IMG/VR virus record: IMGVR_UViG_3300044491_001207
Location: 1 to 44,504 of that record
Source of the DNA: a virus
Reading direction: 5' to 3' (one strand)
DNA: 44,504 nucleotides
Shown: piece by piece, positions 31,453 to 39,483 of the stretch
How positions within the stretch are numbered: position 1 is the stretch's first letter
Layout: the number at the start of each line of letters is the position of its first letter
The notes under the pieces: model-generated
What the model saw: the letters and a program-made list of their open reading frames with translations, nothing else
The model's database searches: none
What the model was told of the DNA's origin: nothing
Position numbers and translations under genes: made by a program

Positions 31453-32825
31453 AACTTAAACCCCTCAAATGATTTCTTTGGTTTTTGTTCCTCATTATTA
31501 TACTCTCCATCTTGTCCACTGTCAAGAATATCATCCTGTGCAGACTGCTCACAATCATACAAACGCATCTTGGCACGATCAATACCAACTACAAAACGCT
31601 TGAATACAGTAGGATCATTATATCTATTCTTCAATTGCTTCACCATAATTTGTCCGAGTCCTTCGAGGTCATCTGTAGAAATAAGGGCAAACATAAGATC
31701 AGCAGTAGCAGGCAACCCAAAGGACTCACTTGTATCAGTAAGCTCCACATCAGAGCTACCATAACCAGAACGAGTGGTCTGCGTGGCAGAAACGATAGGG
31801 ACGTTTGCTTCACAAGCCAATCCTCTAAGTTCTTCAGCAATTGCTTTGACAACAGTATATGAATTGACATTGCTACCTGCGCGATACCTTTCGGAAGCAC
31901 ATATATTAAGGTAATCAATGAAAATAATATCAGGTCTAAATGATTTCTTAAGTGCAAGTTCATTAAGAAGTGATCTAAAGTGTCCTGCATGAGCAGTCGC
32001 TGTTGGATACTCTTTAATAATTAGGGAACCTTGAGTTTTTTGAGAAAGCTTTGTCACCCTTTCCTCAAACATCACCTTAGGTAGATCTGTTAGTTCCTGA
32101 ATAGGGACATTGAGGAGATTAGCATCAATTCTCTCCGCAATTTTTTCTTCAGCCATCTCAGCCGTGATGTATAAGACGTTTTTTCCGCTGAGGAGCGCGG
32201 AAGATGCGACATGGCACATGAACAAAGATTTACCGACACCAGTGCCAGCAAGAGCAATGTTAAGTGTCTTATTCGGGAGACCGCCTTTCGTAATCTTGTT
32301 AAAATATTCAAGATCGAATGGGATGAGATCTTCCTTGCGATGGTATGATTCATATCTTGCCTCATAATCAAGTAAGTAATCGTGCCCAACATGGGCGTCA
32401 AAAGAAACTGATAATGCGTTAGAAAGAATTGATGGAATAGCATCCCTATCTTTTTCTTTATCCTTACCATCTGCAAGTGCAATGGATTCCATCAATGCCA
32501 AATAAATGGCACGATCACGACACCATTTCTCAGTGGTATCTACCAACCAATCATAATCTGTAGGGGCATCATCAAGATAACTAATGAGTTTTGTAATCTC
32601 AGTGAAAGTTGTATCATTAATATCTTGTCGTTTCTCTACTTCTATGCAGAGAACTTCTTTTGTTGCAGGTTGGTTGTACTGCTGAACAAATTTATCAATC
32701 TCCTCAAAGACAATTCTTTGATTGGGATCTTCATAATAATCGGGTTTAATAAACGGAATTACCTTACGAAGATATTCCTCATTATAAAGAAGATTTCTTA
32801 GAATTAGGATTTCAACTTTGTCCAT
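31449..32825 (-). CDS. 41: Replicative DNA helicase, T4 gp41-like
   Basis: A protein of about 458 residues with the DnaB/gp41 layout: an N-terminal helical domain and a RecA-like C-terminal domain. Walker A is ALAGTGVGKSLFM and Walker B IIFIDYLNI. The Q-loop/H4 segment is IVSATQTTRSG and the arginine-finger region follows ISTDDLEGLGQ. It unwinds DNA 5'-3' with primase gp61. I use ATG 32825; the longer frame begins with a TTG. The start overlaps the oxygenase-like gene by 14 bases. Confidence 0.92.
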   Translation of the reverse strand: MDKVEILILRNLLYNEEYLRKVIPFIKPDYYEDPNQRIVFEEIDKFVQQYNQPATKEVLCIEVEKRQDINDTTFTEITKLISYLDDAPTDYDWLVDTTEKWCRDRAIYLALMESIALADGKDKEKDRDAIPSILSNALSVSFDAHVGHDYLLDYEARYESYHRKEDLIPFDLEYFNKITKGGLPNKTLNIALAGTGVGKSLFMCHVASSALLSGKNVLYITAEMAEEKIAERIDANLLNVPIQELTDLPKVMFEERVTKLSQKTQGSLIIKEYPTATAHAGHFRSLLNELALKKSFRPDIIFIDYLNICASERYRAGSNVNSYTVVKAIAEELRGLACEANVPIVSATQTTRSGYGSSDVELTDTSESFGLPATADLMFALISTDDLEGLGQIMVKQLKNRYNDPTVFKRFVVGIDRAKMRLYDCEQSAQDDILDSGQDGEYNNEEQKPKKSFEGFKF

Positions 32826-33354
32826 GTGGTATATCAAATACGAAGGTTATACGTGTTTCATCACCGATATTAACGGTTCCATGAGGTAGTTTGTTATTGA
32901 ACCAAAGAAGAGTTCCTGGTTCAACAATGACAGTTTCTTTGCCACAGAAATATTGATACCTTCCAAGTATTGAAAGGTGATATCTGTTTCTGCTCAGATA
33001 GTATGTTCCTTCATCAATATGTGCTCCAACCATACCATCTATAGGAAGTGAAAGAAATCCGCATCTGTGAATGTCTGCATTCTTGAATTGCTTGCGTATG
33101 ATCTTTCGGATCTCACTATGATGTGCGTGGGCTGGTGTTTTGATGTTGATCTCAGAGTCTCCCACAAAGTCATCTTTGTGTTTGACACCACCTATTATAA
33201 GTTGAAGTGCGCTAACTGGCAAGTCTGCAAATCCCCTATCAACTAAGGACTGGGAGTCCTTCAGATTTTTCTGATGATCCCAGTCCTGAGGATATTTCTT
33301 TAGTTGTTGAATGACTTTAGATACGTTGATTCCAGTTTTTAGAATCTTGATCAT
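32812..33354 (-). CDS. 2-oxoglutarate/Fe(II) dioxygenase, aspartyl-hydroxylase-like
   Basis: A 180-residue double-stranded-beta-helix protein. The HxD of the iron site is H112-x-D114 (VGAHIDEG), the distal His is H159 (NKLPHGTVN) and Arg168 lies in DETRITFVFD for 2-oxoglutarate. RYHLSILG sits between them. This matches the aspartyl/asparaginyl beta-hydroxylase group (Asp_Arg_Hydrox). The target may be a protein residue or nucleic acid; not decidable here. It overlaps UvsX and gp41 genes by 4 and 14 bases. Confidence 0.82.
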   Translation of the reverse strand: MIKILKTGINVSKVIQQLKKYPQDWDHQKNLKDSQSLVDRGFADLPVSALQLIIGGVKHKDDFVGDSEINIKTPAHAHHSEIRKIIRKQFKNADIHRCGFLSLPIDGMVGAHIDEGTYYLSRNRYHLSILGRYQYFCGKETVIVEPGTLLWFNNKLPHGTVNIGDETRITFVFDIPHGQS

Positions 33355-34355
33355 GACCCGTAACTAAACTCCTCTCTGGCAATCTCATCCAGTTTTTCCA
33401 TCACTTCGGGAGTGAAGTATTGTTCTGGGTCTTTGTAGATTGCTTTGGCATAGACTTTCTTACCATCTATCTCATAACGTCCGGCAACGTTCTTCCAAAG
33501 TCCGCCAATCTCACCGAGTTCAAGAAGACCATAATATCGATCAAGACCACGCTCATCGTAATAAAGACGCACCGTAACATCTTTGTTCTCCTTACTCAAA
33601 CGCGACTTTGCTGTCTTAGCTTTAATAAGATTTCCAATGACTTCTGTTCCATCTTTTTCTTTCTTTTTGCTAAGATAAATGATCGTAGACGCTGCATATT
33701 TGAGGCCGCTGCCTCCGCCCATTTCTTTGGTGGGAACGTAGGATCCGATGACATCATAGGTATGATTGGTGACGATTAATGGAATGTTTGCTTGACCAAG
33801 TTTGAGGGTAAGCATACGGAATGCCCCCTTGACAAGTTGAGATTTGGTCATATCCCTAACTTGCTTATCGTCTAGAGCATCACGAATCTCCTTCTCGGTA
33901 GAAAGCATACCAAGAGAGTCTAACACAAACATACAGGGTTTGCGTTCTTCTTCAGATTTTTTTAGGTATATGTCTACTGCCTGCAGTGCCTTCTGTCTAA
34001 ACTGTTCAATTGTAACAACATTGATGACAACCAATCGTTCTAAGTCAATGCCACGGCTTTTAAGAAGAGACTTATTAACTGCTGCTTCAGTGTCAAAGTA
34101 CAAACAGTAACTACCAGGATTACTATCCAAAAAATTCTTAACCACAGCGAGACTAAAGAAAGTCTTGCCAGTAGAAGACTCACCAGCAATGGCAGTAATC
34201 TTATTCCCAGAACAACCACCAAATATACTACCTGATATGAGTCCGTTAAAAATGTACGAACCTGTGTCCACGTAAGTTTCTGTGTCGTCAATGTCTGATG
34301 CGAGTTGGGTATAGTCATCTCCAATCTCTTTTACTATTTCTTTTAAAAAATCCAT
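33351..34355 (-). CDS. uvsX: UvsX recombinase (RecA-like)
   Basis: A 334-residue recombinase. Walker A is AGESSTGKTF (58-67) and Walker B PCMFVLDSLGML. NIPLIVTNHTYDVIG is the L1/Q-loop region and MGGGSGLKYAAS follows. UvsX coats single-stranded DNA and drives recombination-dependent replication and repair in T4-like phages. It is somewhat shorter than T4's, mostly at the C-terminus. It overlaps the dioxygenase gene by 4 bases and follows a 39-codon gene by 3 bases. Confidence 0.94.
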   Translation of the reverse strand: MDFLKEIVKEIGDDYTQLASDIDDTETYVDTGSYIFNGLISGSIFGGCSGNKITAIAGESSTGKTFFSLAVVKNFLDSNPGSYCLYFDTEAAVNKSLLKSRGIDLERLVVINVVTIEQFRQKALQAVDIYLKKSEEERKPCMFVLDSLGMLSTEKEIRDALDDKQVRDMTKSQLVKGAFRMLTLKLGQANIPLIVTNHTYDVIGSYVPTKEMGGGSGLKYAASTIIYLSKKKEKDGTEVIGNLIKAKTAKSRLSKENKDVTVRLYYDERGLDRYYGLLELGEIGGLWKNVAGRYEIDGKKVYAKAIYKDPEQYFTPEVMEKLDEIAREEFSYGS

Positions 34356-34358
34356 AAG

Positions 34359-34478
34359 TCATTCAAAAATATAATTAGAATTTTGAGATTTAAATATCTC
34401 TACTTGATCTTTAGTTTTAAAAAACTTAAATAGTTTTGAGTTTGCAAACTCTTTAATATAGTAATTTACTTTAATCAT
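34359..34478 (-). CDS. 39-residue micro-ORF between gp43 cluster and uvsX
   Basis: Found by translating the gap. ATG 34478 overlaps the upstream stop (TAATG) and the stop is 3 bases before the UvsX start. The product begins MIKVNYYIKEFANSKLFKFF and ends SQNSNYIFE, basic and aromatic with no domain. The tight spacing on both sides is the main support that it is a real gene. Confidence 0.6.
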   Translation of the reverse strand: MIKVNYYIKEFANSKLFKFFKTKDQVEIFKSQNSNYIFE

Positions 34479-34645
34479 TAGATAACAAATCCAAATTCTT
34501 CGCGGGCTACTTTTTTATATGTATCAGGGTGAGTTTCCCTAATCTTTTTAATCGTATTAATTTTTTGGTAGAGTGCAGCATCTCCACCAAGTCTCAATGC
34601 ACTAACAATAGTATTGAGTTCTTTGTCGTTAATAGGTAGTTCCAT
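34478..34645 (-). CDS. Small hypothetical protein downstream of DNA polymerase
   Basis: A 55-residue helical protein: MELPINDKELNTIVSALRLG, then YQKINTIKKIRETHPDTYKK. I use ATG 34645, which overlaps the polymerase stop as TAATG. The longer frame to 34690 lies inside gene 43. It appears to be a regular cyanophage gene at this place, but its function is unknown to me. Confidence 0.68.
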   Translation of the reverse strand: MELPINDKELNTIVSALRLGGDAALYQKINTIKKIRETHPDTYKKVAREEFGFVI

Positions 34646-37140
34646 TAGGAGAAAAATAATTCCAAGTTTACAGTTTTTTCGACATTCCATCCAATAGCAT
34701 CAAGAATTGCTTTCAGTGGTTCAACAAAGGACTTTTCAAATTGTAAGTCATAGTCTATGTACCTGTCAAGGTTAAGTTCTTTAGGAAACTCTTGAATGAA
34801 CGATATCACATTCTCGTGAATGATATTTGGTTTTTTGAGGTAACAAAATTTAATTTTCTCACCATTTTTAATGAGAGAATACTTGTTATCTAACTTATTC
34901 TGTTTAATGTAATGGTTAAAGAGAAGTGCTCCCCGACAGTGGATAGGAGTTCCTTTAATGTATATGCTAGAAGAAGATTTATACTTTACTACATCAGAAA
35001 CAGATCTTGGAAATGAAATTTGTTCTGGAGGTAAACTTTTAAACTCTTTCCTAGACCTATCAATAAAATTGATAACTTCTTCTTCAGTTCCACTCATCAT
35101 CAACTTCAATGCATCTTTAATCATCTTCCTACATGGTGCAGGAGTAGATGATTTAACTGCTTCAATACCCATCATTTTTAGTTTAGGTTCAGAGTATTGA
35201 ACTCCTTCACTATTCCATACGTTGAGGATATATCGCTTCTTCGCAGTCCAAATACCACGGTCAGCAATATTCTCCCTCTTCATTTGCATTTTCTGGTCAT
35301 ACGCCGATACATACTCCGCCAGGTTCTGGTAACACTGATCGATGTACGATTCAAACTTATCTTCACAGATTTTGTCAAGTAATCCCACAATCGCAACCTT
35401 GTCGCCAGACTTAGAAGCAAAAAATTTATCAACAAGAGGTCCAAGGTTAAGATAAATTGAATCTGTGTCAGATGCAATTACGTAGTCCTCGTCAGTTGTA
35501 GACAACAGTTTATTTAGATACTGGTTCATCTTACCCTCAATCCAACGGATAGAGACTTGACCAGAAAGCGTAATCGCCTCCGCATTGGCCAGTTTATAGT
35601 ACCTAAAATACTGATTACCGATAGCACCATAAGCAGAGTTGAGTGAGATCTTCTTAGCCATCTGGATATTATTGCACCGTGCAATCTCTTTCTCCAGTGC
35701 CTTAGTAGGTGTCTTCTCATATTCTTGCTTTGCCTGAATCATTCGTTTCTTAAAGATTACACGGTCTCCATACATCTTCTCCATCAGTTCTGGTAAGAAT
35801 CCACGAACATCTTTACGGTACATTGCACCATTAGCACATACCGCATTGTTCTTGTACAACTCAAAGTTTATTTCTTCATTAAGGATTCGATCAACCGTAA
35901 CCGTGGGATGACGTTCCTCAAGGAGTGTCTCTGGGGAGATATTGTACTGCATGATAAGATGAGGGTAGAGAGAGTTAAGGTCAAAAGACACAACCCAATC
36001 ATACTTTCCAGGAAGCGGTTCCTTGACATATGCACCTGCGTACTTTTCGTTCTTATCAGAGCGAATCTTCGGGGGAATAACAATGTCACGTTTTTTAAGA
36101 TAATTGTAGATTATATTGTCCCACATGCGGACCTGATAAAACACGTCAGCATAGTTGACCTTGGCATCATAAGCCATAGTCAATGCAAGTTCAATAAGTT
36201 TCATCTTGTCTTCCAAACGGTCAACAAGTTCTACGTCAACGATGTTATATTCAATAAACTTCTGCCACCCTTTAGTATAGAAATCTTTAAAGGTGTCAAA
36301 CTCAGAGTGGTCAAGTTTTTTCTGACCTAACTCCACCTCAGCTATGTAGTCCAGGCGATAGGACTCTTGTGCTTTATACGTAAATTTCTTATACAAATCT
36401 AGGTAATCAAGTTGAGTCAGTCCACCAACATCAAATACAATTTGCTTTCTACCCTGCACATAAATTTCACCCTCTGTTACAAGTCCCCAATTAGAAAAAC
36501 GTTTCATCAATTTTTCTCCAAGCACTCTATTCAGACGCTTGCAAATGTATGGGATGTCGAACATTTGAATGTTCCAACCAGTCACAACATCAGGAACATC
36601 CTGCATCCAATAACTAATAAAATGATTTAGAAGTTCTTGTTCTGTAGGACAATGATGATAGGTTACATTCTTCTGTTTATTAAGAAAGGGTCTCTGCCCC
36701 CAAGTAACAATTTCTTTGGTGGTGTAGTCCTGAATTGTTATTGCAAGAATTTCCTCTGATGCAGATTCTACATCAGGAAATCCATATTCTGCAGTAGTCT
36801 CAATATCAAGAGTTACCAGTTTGATTTGGTTAATATCAAACTTAATTTCTTTCTCTGGATACTTTTCAGAAATATATTGGTAAATGTATCTGTCATTACC
36901 ATAGATAGCAAATCCATCTACTTCATCATACTTCTTATAAAAGTCACGACAATCACGGACACTTCCAGGTTTGATGGGTTCTACTGCTTCTCCACTTAAT
37001 GTTCTATACTTAGTATCTTTTTTTGATTTAACAAATAGAGTGGGGAAAAATTCATCACGATATTCATATCTTCTTCCATTCTCCACACCACGAACCAAAA
37101 CTTGGTTCCCAATCAATTGAACATTAGTGTAAAACTTCAT
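34645..37140 (-). CDS. 43: DNA polymerase, T4 gp43-like (family B)
   Basis: An 831-residue family B polymerase. Exonuclease motif I is LVTLDIETTAEYGF. Polymerase motif A is SFDLNSLYPHLIMQYN, motif B KKISLNSAYGAIGNQY and motif C IASDTDSIYLNL. The C-terminus (NVEKTVNLELFFS) ends in a hydrophobic tail like the clamp-binding peptide of T4 gp43. It is somewhat shorter than T4's 898 residues. It begins with an ATGA overlap on the small gene upstream. Confidence 0.96.
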   Translation of the reverse strand: MKFYTNVQLIGNQVLVRGVENGRRYEYRDEFFPTLFVKSKKDTKYRTLSGEAVEPIKPGSVRDCRDFYKKYDEVDGFAIYGNDRYIYQYISEKYPEKEIKFDINQIKLVTLDIETTAEYGFPDVESASEEILAITIQDYTTKEIVTWGQRPFLNKQKNVTYHHCPTEQELLNHFISYWMQDVPDVVTGWNIQMFDIPYICKRLNRVLGEKLMKRFSNWGLVTEGEIYVQGRKQIVFDVGGLTQLDYLDLYKKFTYKAQESYRLDYIAEVELGQKKLDHSEFDTFKDFYTKGWQKFIEYNIVDVELVDRLEDKMKLIELALTMAYDAKVNYADVFYQVRMWDNIIYNYLKKRDIVIPPKIRSDKNEKYAGAYVKEPLPGKYDWVVSFDLNSLYPHLIMQYNISPETLLEERHPTVTVDRILNEEINFELYKNNAVCANGAMYRKDVRGFLPELMEKMYGDRVIFKKRMIQAKQEYEKTPTKALEKEIARCNNIQMAKKISLNSAYGAIGNQYFRYYKLANAEAITLSGQVSIRWIEGKMNQYLNKLLSTTDEDYVIASDTDSIYLNLGPLVDKFFASKSGDKVAIVGLLDKICEDKFESYIDQCYQNLAEYVSAYDQKMQMKRENIADRGIWTAKKRYILNVWNSEGVQYSEPKLKMMGIEAVKSSTPAPCRKMIKDALKLMMSGTEEEVINFIDRSRKEFKSLPPEQISFPRSVSDVVKYKSSSSIYIKGTPIHCRGALLFNHYIKQNKLDNKYSLIKNGEKIKFCYLKKPNIIHENVISFIQEFPKELNLDRYIDYDLQFEKSFVEPLKAILDAIGWNVEKTVNLELFFS

Positions 37141-37370
37141 TCATCCTCATCATTAAAAAATGAACCATACTGACCACTGCTGCCAGATTCTCTATTATCT
37201 AACATATCCATGATTTCGTCAAACTTTTTAGTCTGATCCATACTCATGAGAATTTCTGATAGTTGTTTTACAACCAGTGGTTTTTCATTTACTGCAGCAG
37301 ATTTGATTGCAGCACGAATATGTGACTCTGCATCACATAAGTGGTCAAGGGTTTGTTTAGATAATGCCAT
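37137..37370 (-). CDS. Small hypothetical protein upstream of DNA polymerase
   Basis: A 77-residue helical protein: MALSKQTLDHLCDAESHIRA, then MDQTKKFDEIMDMLDNRES and a Gly/Ser, acidic tail (FFNDEDE). The acidic C-terminus could mimic nucleic acid, but that is speculation. Tightly coupled to gene 43 (4-base overlap) and to the gene upstream (one base). Confidence 0.65.
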   Translation of the reverse strand: MALSKQTLDHLCDAESHIRAAIKSAAVNEKPLVVKQLSEILMSMDQTKKFDEIMDMLDNRESGSSGQYGSFFNDEDE

Positions 37371-37657
37371 TAAATTTGACCTTTGTAACTGTCAAGAATT
37401 TGTTGTGTTGGTTCAGTAAGAGTTAGAATTTTATCAGAGCTCAGCATAAAAGTATCATCAGGAGTAAATCCGTCTAACCAACGAGTTAGAAATAACTTAC
37501 CACCCTCTCCTAAAATTACCTCATATGGTTTAACCAATTTACAGTCAGGTTCGCCAATATCAGCACCTACTTCCTCAATCTGCGAGATTAATTTTGACTG
37601 GTTTGTCAGCACTATCAATTTGATCGTCTGCACTTGCTTCGTTTCTTGTTGTTCCAT
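37370..37657 (-). CDS. Paralogue 2 of a small beta-rich replication-cluster protein
   Basis: A 95-residue protein. From residue 11 (TIKLIVLTNQSKLISQIEE) it parallels the start of the upstream gene's product (TIKLMLLKSGEDIIADVSE). Later WLDGFTPDDTF and LTEPTQQILDSY mirror PWMPLAVEETI and MVDPVIKLKQMY, so the two are paralogues. The first 10 residues (MEQQETKQVQ) extend it across the 3' end of that gene, giving an 83-base overlap in another frame. The homology at residue 11 shows this region is truly translated. Function is unknown. Confidence 0.68.
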   Translation of the reverse strand: MEQQETKQVQTIKLIVLTNQSKLISQIEEVGADIGEPDCKLVKPYEVILGEGGKLFLTRWLDGFTPDDTFMLSSDKILTLTEPTQQILDSYKGQI

Positions 37658-37985
37658 CTTTCTTGTAGTTTACAATATCAGTAATGTACATTTGCTTGAG
37701 TTTGATCACGGGATCAACCATTGTAATAATCCAGTCCGCAACAACGGGAATAGTTTCCTCTACAGCAAGGGGCATCCAAGGGAAAAGAGAAACTTCATAT
37801 CCTGCTTTCTTTCTTGGACCTTCACTTTGTTCTGTGAGTAGTTCTGGTTGGCGCATTTTTACAATGCAAGGTTTGTTTAGAAAATATCCAACAACCCTTT
37901 TATCATCATCTTCGCCAACAGTCATTTCACTAACATCGGCAATGATGTCTTCACCAGACTTTAACAACATTAATTTAATGGTCAT
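37575..37985 (-). CDS. Paralogue 1 of a small beta-rich replication-cluster protein
   Basis: A 136-residue protein, the first gene after the promoter at 38008-38035. MTIKLMLLKSGEDIIADVSE begins a strand-rich domain with FLNKPCIVKM, SLFPWMPLAVEET and IITMVDPVIKLKQM. A polar tail (TTRNEASADDQIDSADKP) follows and overlaps the next gene. The short beta pattern hints at an Sm/SH3-like barrel, but this is weak. The position at the head of the polymerase operon suggests a replication-linked or regulatory job. Confidence 0.7.
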   Translation of the reverse strand: MTIKLMLLKSGEDIIADVSEMTVGEDDDKRVVGYFLNKPCIVKMRQPELLTEQSEGPRKKAGYEVSLFPWMPLAVEETIPVVADWIITMVDPVIKLKQMYITDIVNYKKDGTTRNEASADDQIDSADKPVKINLAD

Positions 37986-38007
37986 TGTTCAGTTCTTACC
38001 TCTAAGT

Positions 38008-38035
38008 ATTATAGCATAAAAAAGAGGGGTTGCAA
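38008..38035 (-). promoter_or_regulatory. Sigma70-type promoter of the polymerase operon
   Basis: On the minus strand: TTGCAA (38035-38030), 16 bases, TATAAT (38013-38008), then 22 bases to the start codon of the gene at 37575-37985. The -35 box lies in the stem region of the hsp20 terminator and the T run forms part of the spacer. Confidence 0.65.
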
Positions 38036-38058
38036 CTGGATTTTGCCAGTTTCCCCTC
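38018..38058 (-). terminator. Rho-independent terminator of hsp20
   Basis: The stem is GAGGGG/CCCCTC (38053-38058 with 38024-38029) and an inner pairing ACTGG/CCAGT extends it. Six T on the minus strand (38023-38018) follow. It lies 26 bases after the hsp20 stop and directly overlaps the next promoter. Confidence 0.82.
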
Positions 38059-38083
38059 CGTCTGCGACGACGATATACTTTAT

Positions 38084-38518
38084 TTAGAACCAGACTTTTT
38101 TATTATGATGCTCTGGTACAATTCTACCTAAGGTAATGTTTAACAACCCATCCTCAAATTCAACTGATCTAACTTCCGTCTCATCACTGAGGGTCCAAGA
38201 TCTGGTGAAAGATCGTTGAGCCACTCCTCTATGGACATAATTTGTTCCGGTTTCTTTATCTTCTTTTTGTCCTTCGACAAAAAGTTTTCCGTCCTGTGTG
38301 TAGACATTAACTTCTGCTTTTCTAAATCCTGCAAGTGCAAGTTCTAGTCTTGATTCTACGTTGCTAACCGTGACTAGATTATATGGGGGATAATTCGACG
38401 TTGTTTCGTGAAGGTCGAACACCCTATTTAGGTACTCATTCATACCAATACTGTTCTTAGAGATCTTATCCAAGAGCTCAGGAAGATCTGACGCAGTAAA
38501 GCGTGTGAGATTAGTCAT
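38084..38518 (-). CDS. hsp20: Small heat-shock protein (Hsp20/alpha-crystallin)
   Basis: A 144-residue chaperone. The N-terminal arm (MTNLTRFTASDLPELLDKIS) is followed by an alpha-crystallin domain: YPPYNLVTVSNVESRLELAL, VYTQDGKLFVEGQ, VAQRSFTRSWTLSDE and DGLLNITLGRIVPE (the I-x-V type tail region). I choose ATG 38518, because AAGGAGA sits just upstream; the frame is open to 38593 but crosses the late promoter. Hsp20 is a near-universal T4-like cyanophage gene and probably assists head or scaffold folding. It forms a one-gene unit. Confidence 0.92.
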   Translation of the reverse strand: MTNLTRFTASDLPELLDKISKNSIGMNEYLNRVFDLHETTSNYPPYNLVTVSNVESRLELALAGFRKAEVNVYTQDGKLFVEGQKEDKETGTNYVHRGVAQRSFTRSWTLSDETEVRSVEFEDGLLNITLGRIVPEHHNKKVWF

Positions 38519-38576
38519 TGTACTTCTCCTTATTAAAGCGAGATTTGATTGTGTGGACCCCGAAGGCATCCAGATA

Positions 38577-38584
38577 TATTTATA
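38577..38584 (-). promoter_or_regulatory. T4-type late promoter TATAAATA of hsp20
   Basis: An exact TATAAATA on the minus strand, about 58 bases before the hsp20 start codon, with a strong AAGGAGA ribosome site between (38525-38531). It sits after the terminator of the replication block, so it restarts transcription for late expression only. Confidence 0.75.
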
Positions 38585-38594
38585 ACATAACACG

Positions 38595-38628
38595 AAAAAA
38601 GGAGATACAGTAATAACCGTATCTCCTT
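38595..38628 (-). terminator. Rho-independent terminator of the clamp/RegA operon
   Basis: A perfect 10-bp stem AAGGAGATAC/GTATCTCCTT with a 10-base loop, followed on the minus strand by six T (38600-38595). It ends the gp45-RegA transcription unit. A second, smaller hairpin (GAGACC/GGTCTC) at 38651-38670 lies between it and the RegA stop. Confidence 0.85.
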
Positions 38629-38650
38629 ATGAGGGTTTCCGACTTTCGTA

Positions 38651-38670
38651 GAGACCGCACGAAAGGTCTC
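38651..38670 (-). other. Hairpin 3' of regA
   Basis: A 6-bp inverted repeat GAGACC/GGTCTC with an 8-base loop, four bases past the RegA stop codon and just ahead of the terminator at 38595-38628. It lacks a T run and is probably an mRNA-end stabiliser. Confidence 0.45.
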
Positions 38671-38674
38671 AGGT

Positions 38675-39118
38675 TTATTTAGTTACTTCTTCCTGGGGTT
38701 TGGTCTTCTTACCAATATTATATTTGGTCTCCAAAATCCAATCCTGCTTTTCCTTATAGGCAAGAACTTTGATTTGATTAAGAGGTGCAATATCAGAAAC
38801 TGAATCTTCTTTTACGACTGAAATAAGTCCCCAATCAGCAAGTAATCGAGTGATTCTATTTCGACGTTGTACATCGTTTAATGTCAGGTTAGCATGTTTG
38901 CCATCCAGAGCAAACAATTCCTTAAAGTGTACAATAAAATATCTTCCCTGCTTATGAAGAATATGGCAGGATTGATAAAGTTTTTTTTCTTTCCGTGATG
39001 CAACACCAATGCGTGTCAGTGTTTCACGGACTTTGAGAAAATCATCTGGTTCGTTAAGCATAACCTCTACCATTTGGTCTTGCGACCATTCAACAGTAGG
39101 TTCCACTGTAGAAGTCAT
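38675..39118 (-). CDS. regA: RegA translational repressor
   Basis: A 147-residue protein that follows T4 RegA closely: EPDDFLKVRETLTRIGVAS, LYQSCHILHKQGRYFIVHFK, ALDGKHANLT, LLADWGLISVV and KQDWILETKYNIG. RegA binds start regions of many early mRNAs, including its own and clamp genes, and shuts off translation. It is longer than T4's 122 residues because of an N-terminal extension (about residues 1-16; a second Met at 16 may be the start) and a polar C-terminal tail. It overlaps gp62 by 4 bases. Confidence 0.93.
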   Translation of the reverse strand: MTSTVEPTVEWSQDQMVEVMLNEPDDFLKVRETLTRIGVASRKEKKLYQSCHILHKQGRYFIVHFKELFALDGKHANLTLNDVQRRNRITRLLADWGLISVVKEDSVSDIAPLNQIKVLAYKEKQDWILETKYNIGKKTKPQEEVTK

Positions 39119-39483
39119 TTTGGGCCTCCAATATCAAGTCGTTGTTTAATAAAATTAATCTGTTCTTTAGTCAGAATTTTTAGAGCTTGTGATGCCTTCT
39201 CATTACTATAACCATAGTATTGTTTGACACATTCCAGATCCGTGACTTTATCCTTACGGAGCCAGGGAGAAAATCTCTTCTTTTTCCTCAGACTATTTAG
39301 ATAAAAAGAATATTGCATGTCTTTATCCAGGTGAGAATTTTTATTCATCTCATTAGCAAACATGACACAATCCAGATGCCCTGATAAACAACGATTGATA
39401 ATATATGGAGGATAATCTTTCGTGTGTTCTGTCAGGTCTTCTTTATTAAAATTAATTGAGTTGAGCCAATCTTTAAGTTCCAT
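39115..39483 (-). CDS. 62: Clamp-loader small subunit, gp62-like
   Basis: A 122-residue helical protein. IINRCLSGHLDCVMFANEMN and YSFYLNSLRKKKRFSPWLRK are recognisable gp62 segments, and the KILTKEQINFIKQRLDIGG end is also typical. It is shorter than T4's 187 residues, as usual in cyanophages. It forms the clamp loader with four gp44 subunits and loads gp45. It lies between the DruA-like gene (one base shared) and RegA. Confidence 0.85.
   Translation of the reverse strand: MELKDWLNSINFNKEDLTEHTKDYPPYIINRCLSGHLDCVMFANEMNKNSHLDKDMQYSFYLNSLRKKKRFSPWLRKDKVTDLECVKQYYGYSNEKASQALKILTKEQINFIKQRLDIGGPK

Noticed and set aside
38519-38593. Longer N-terminus for hsp20
   Set aside because: It would include the late promoter within the coding region and ignores the AAGGAGA site before the ATG at 38518.
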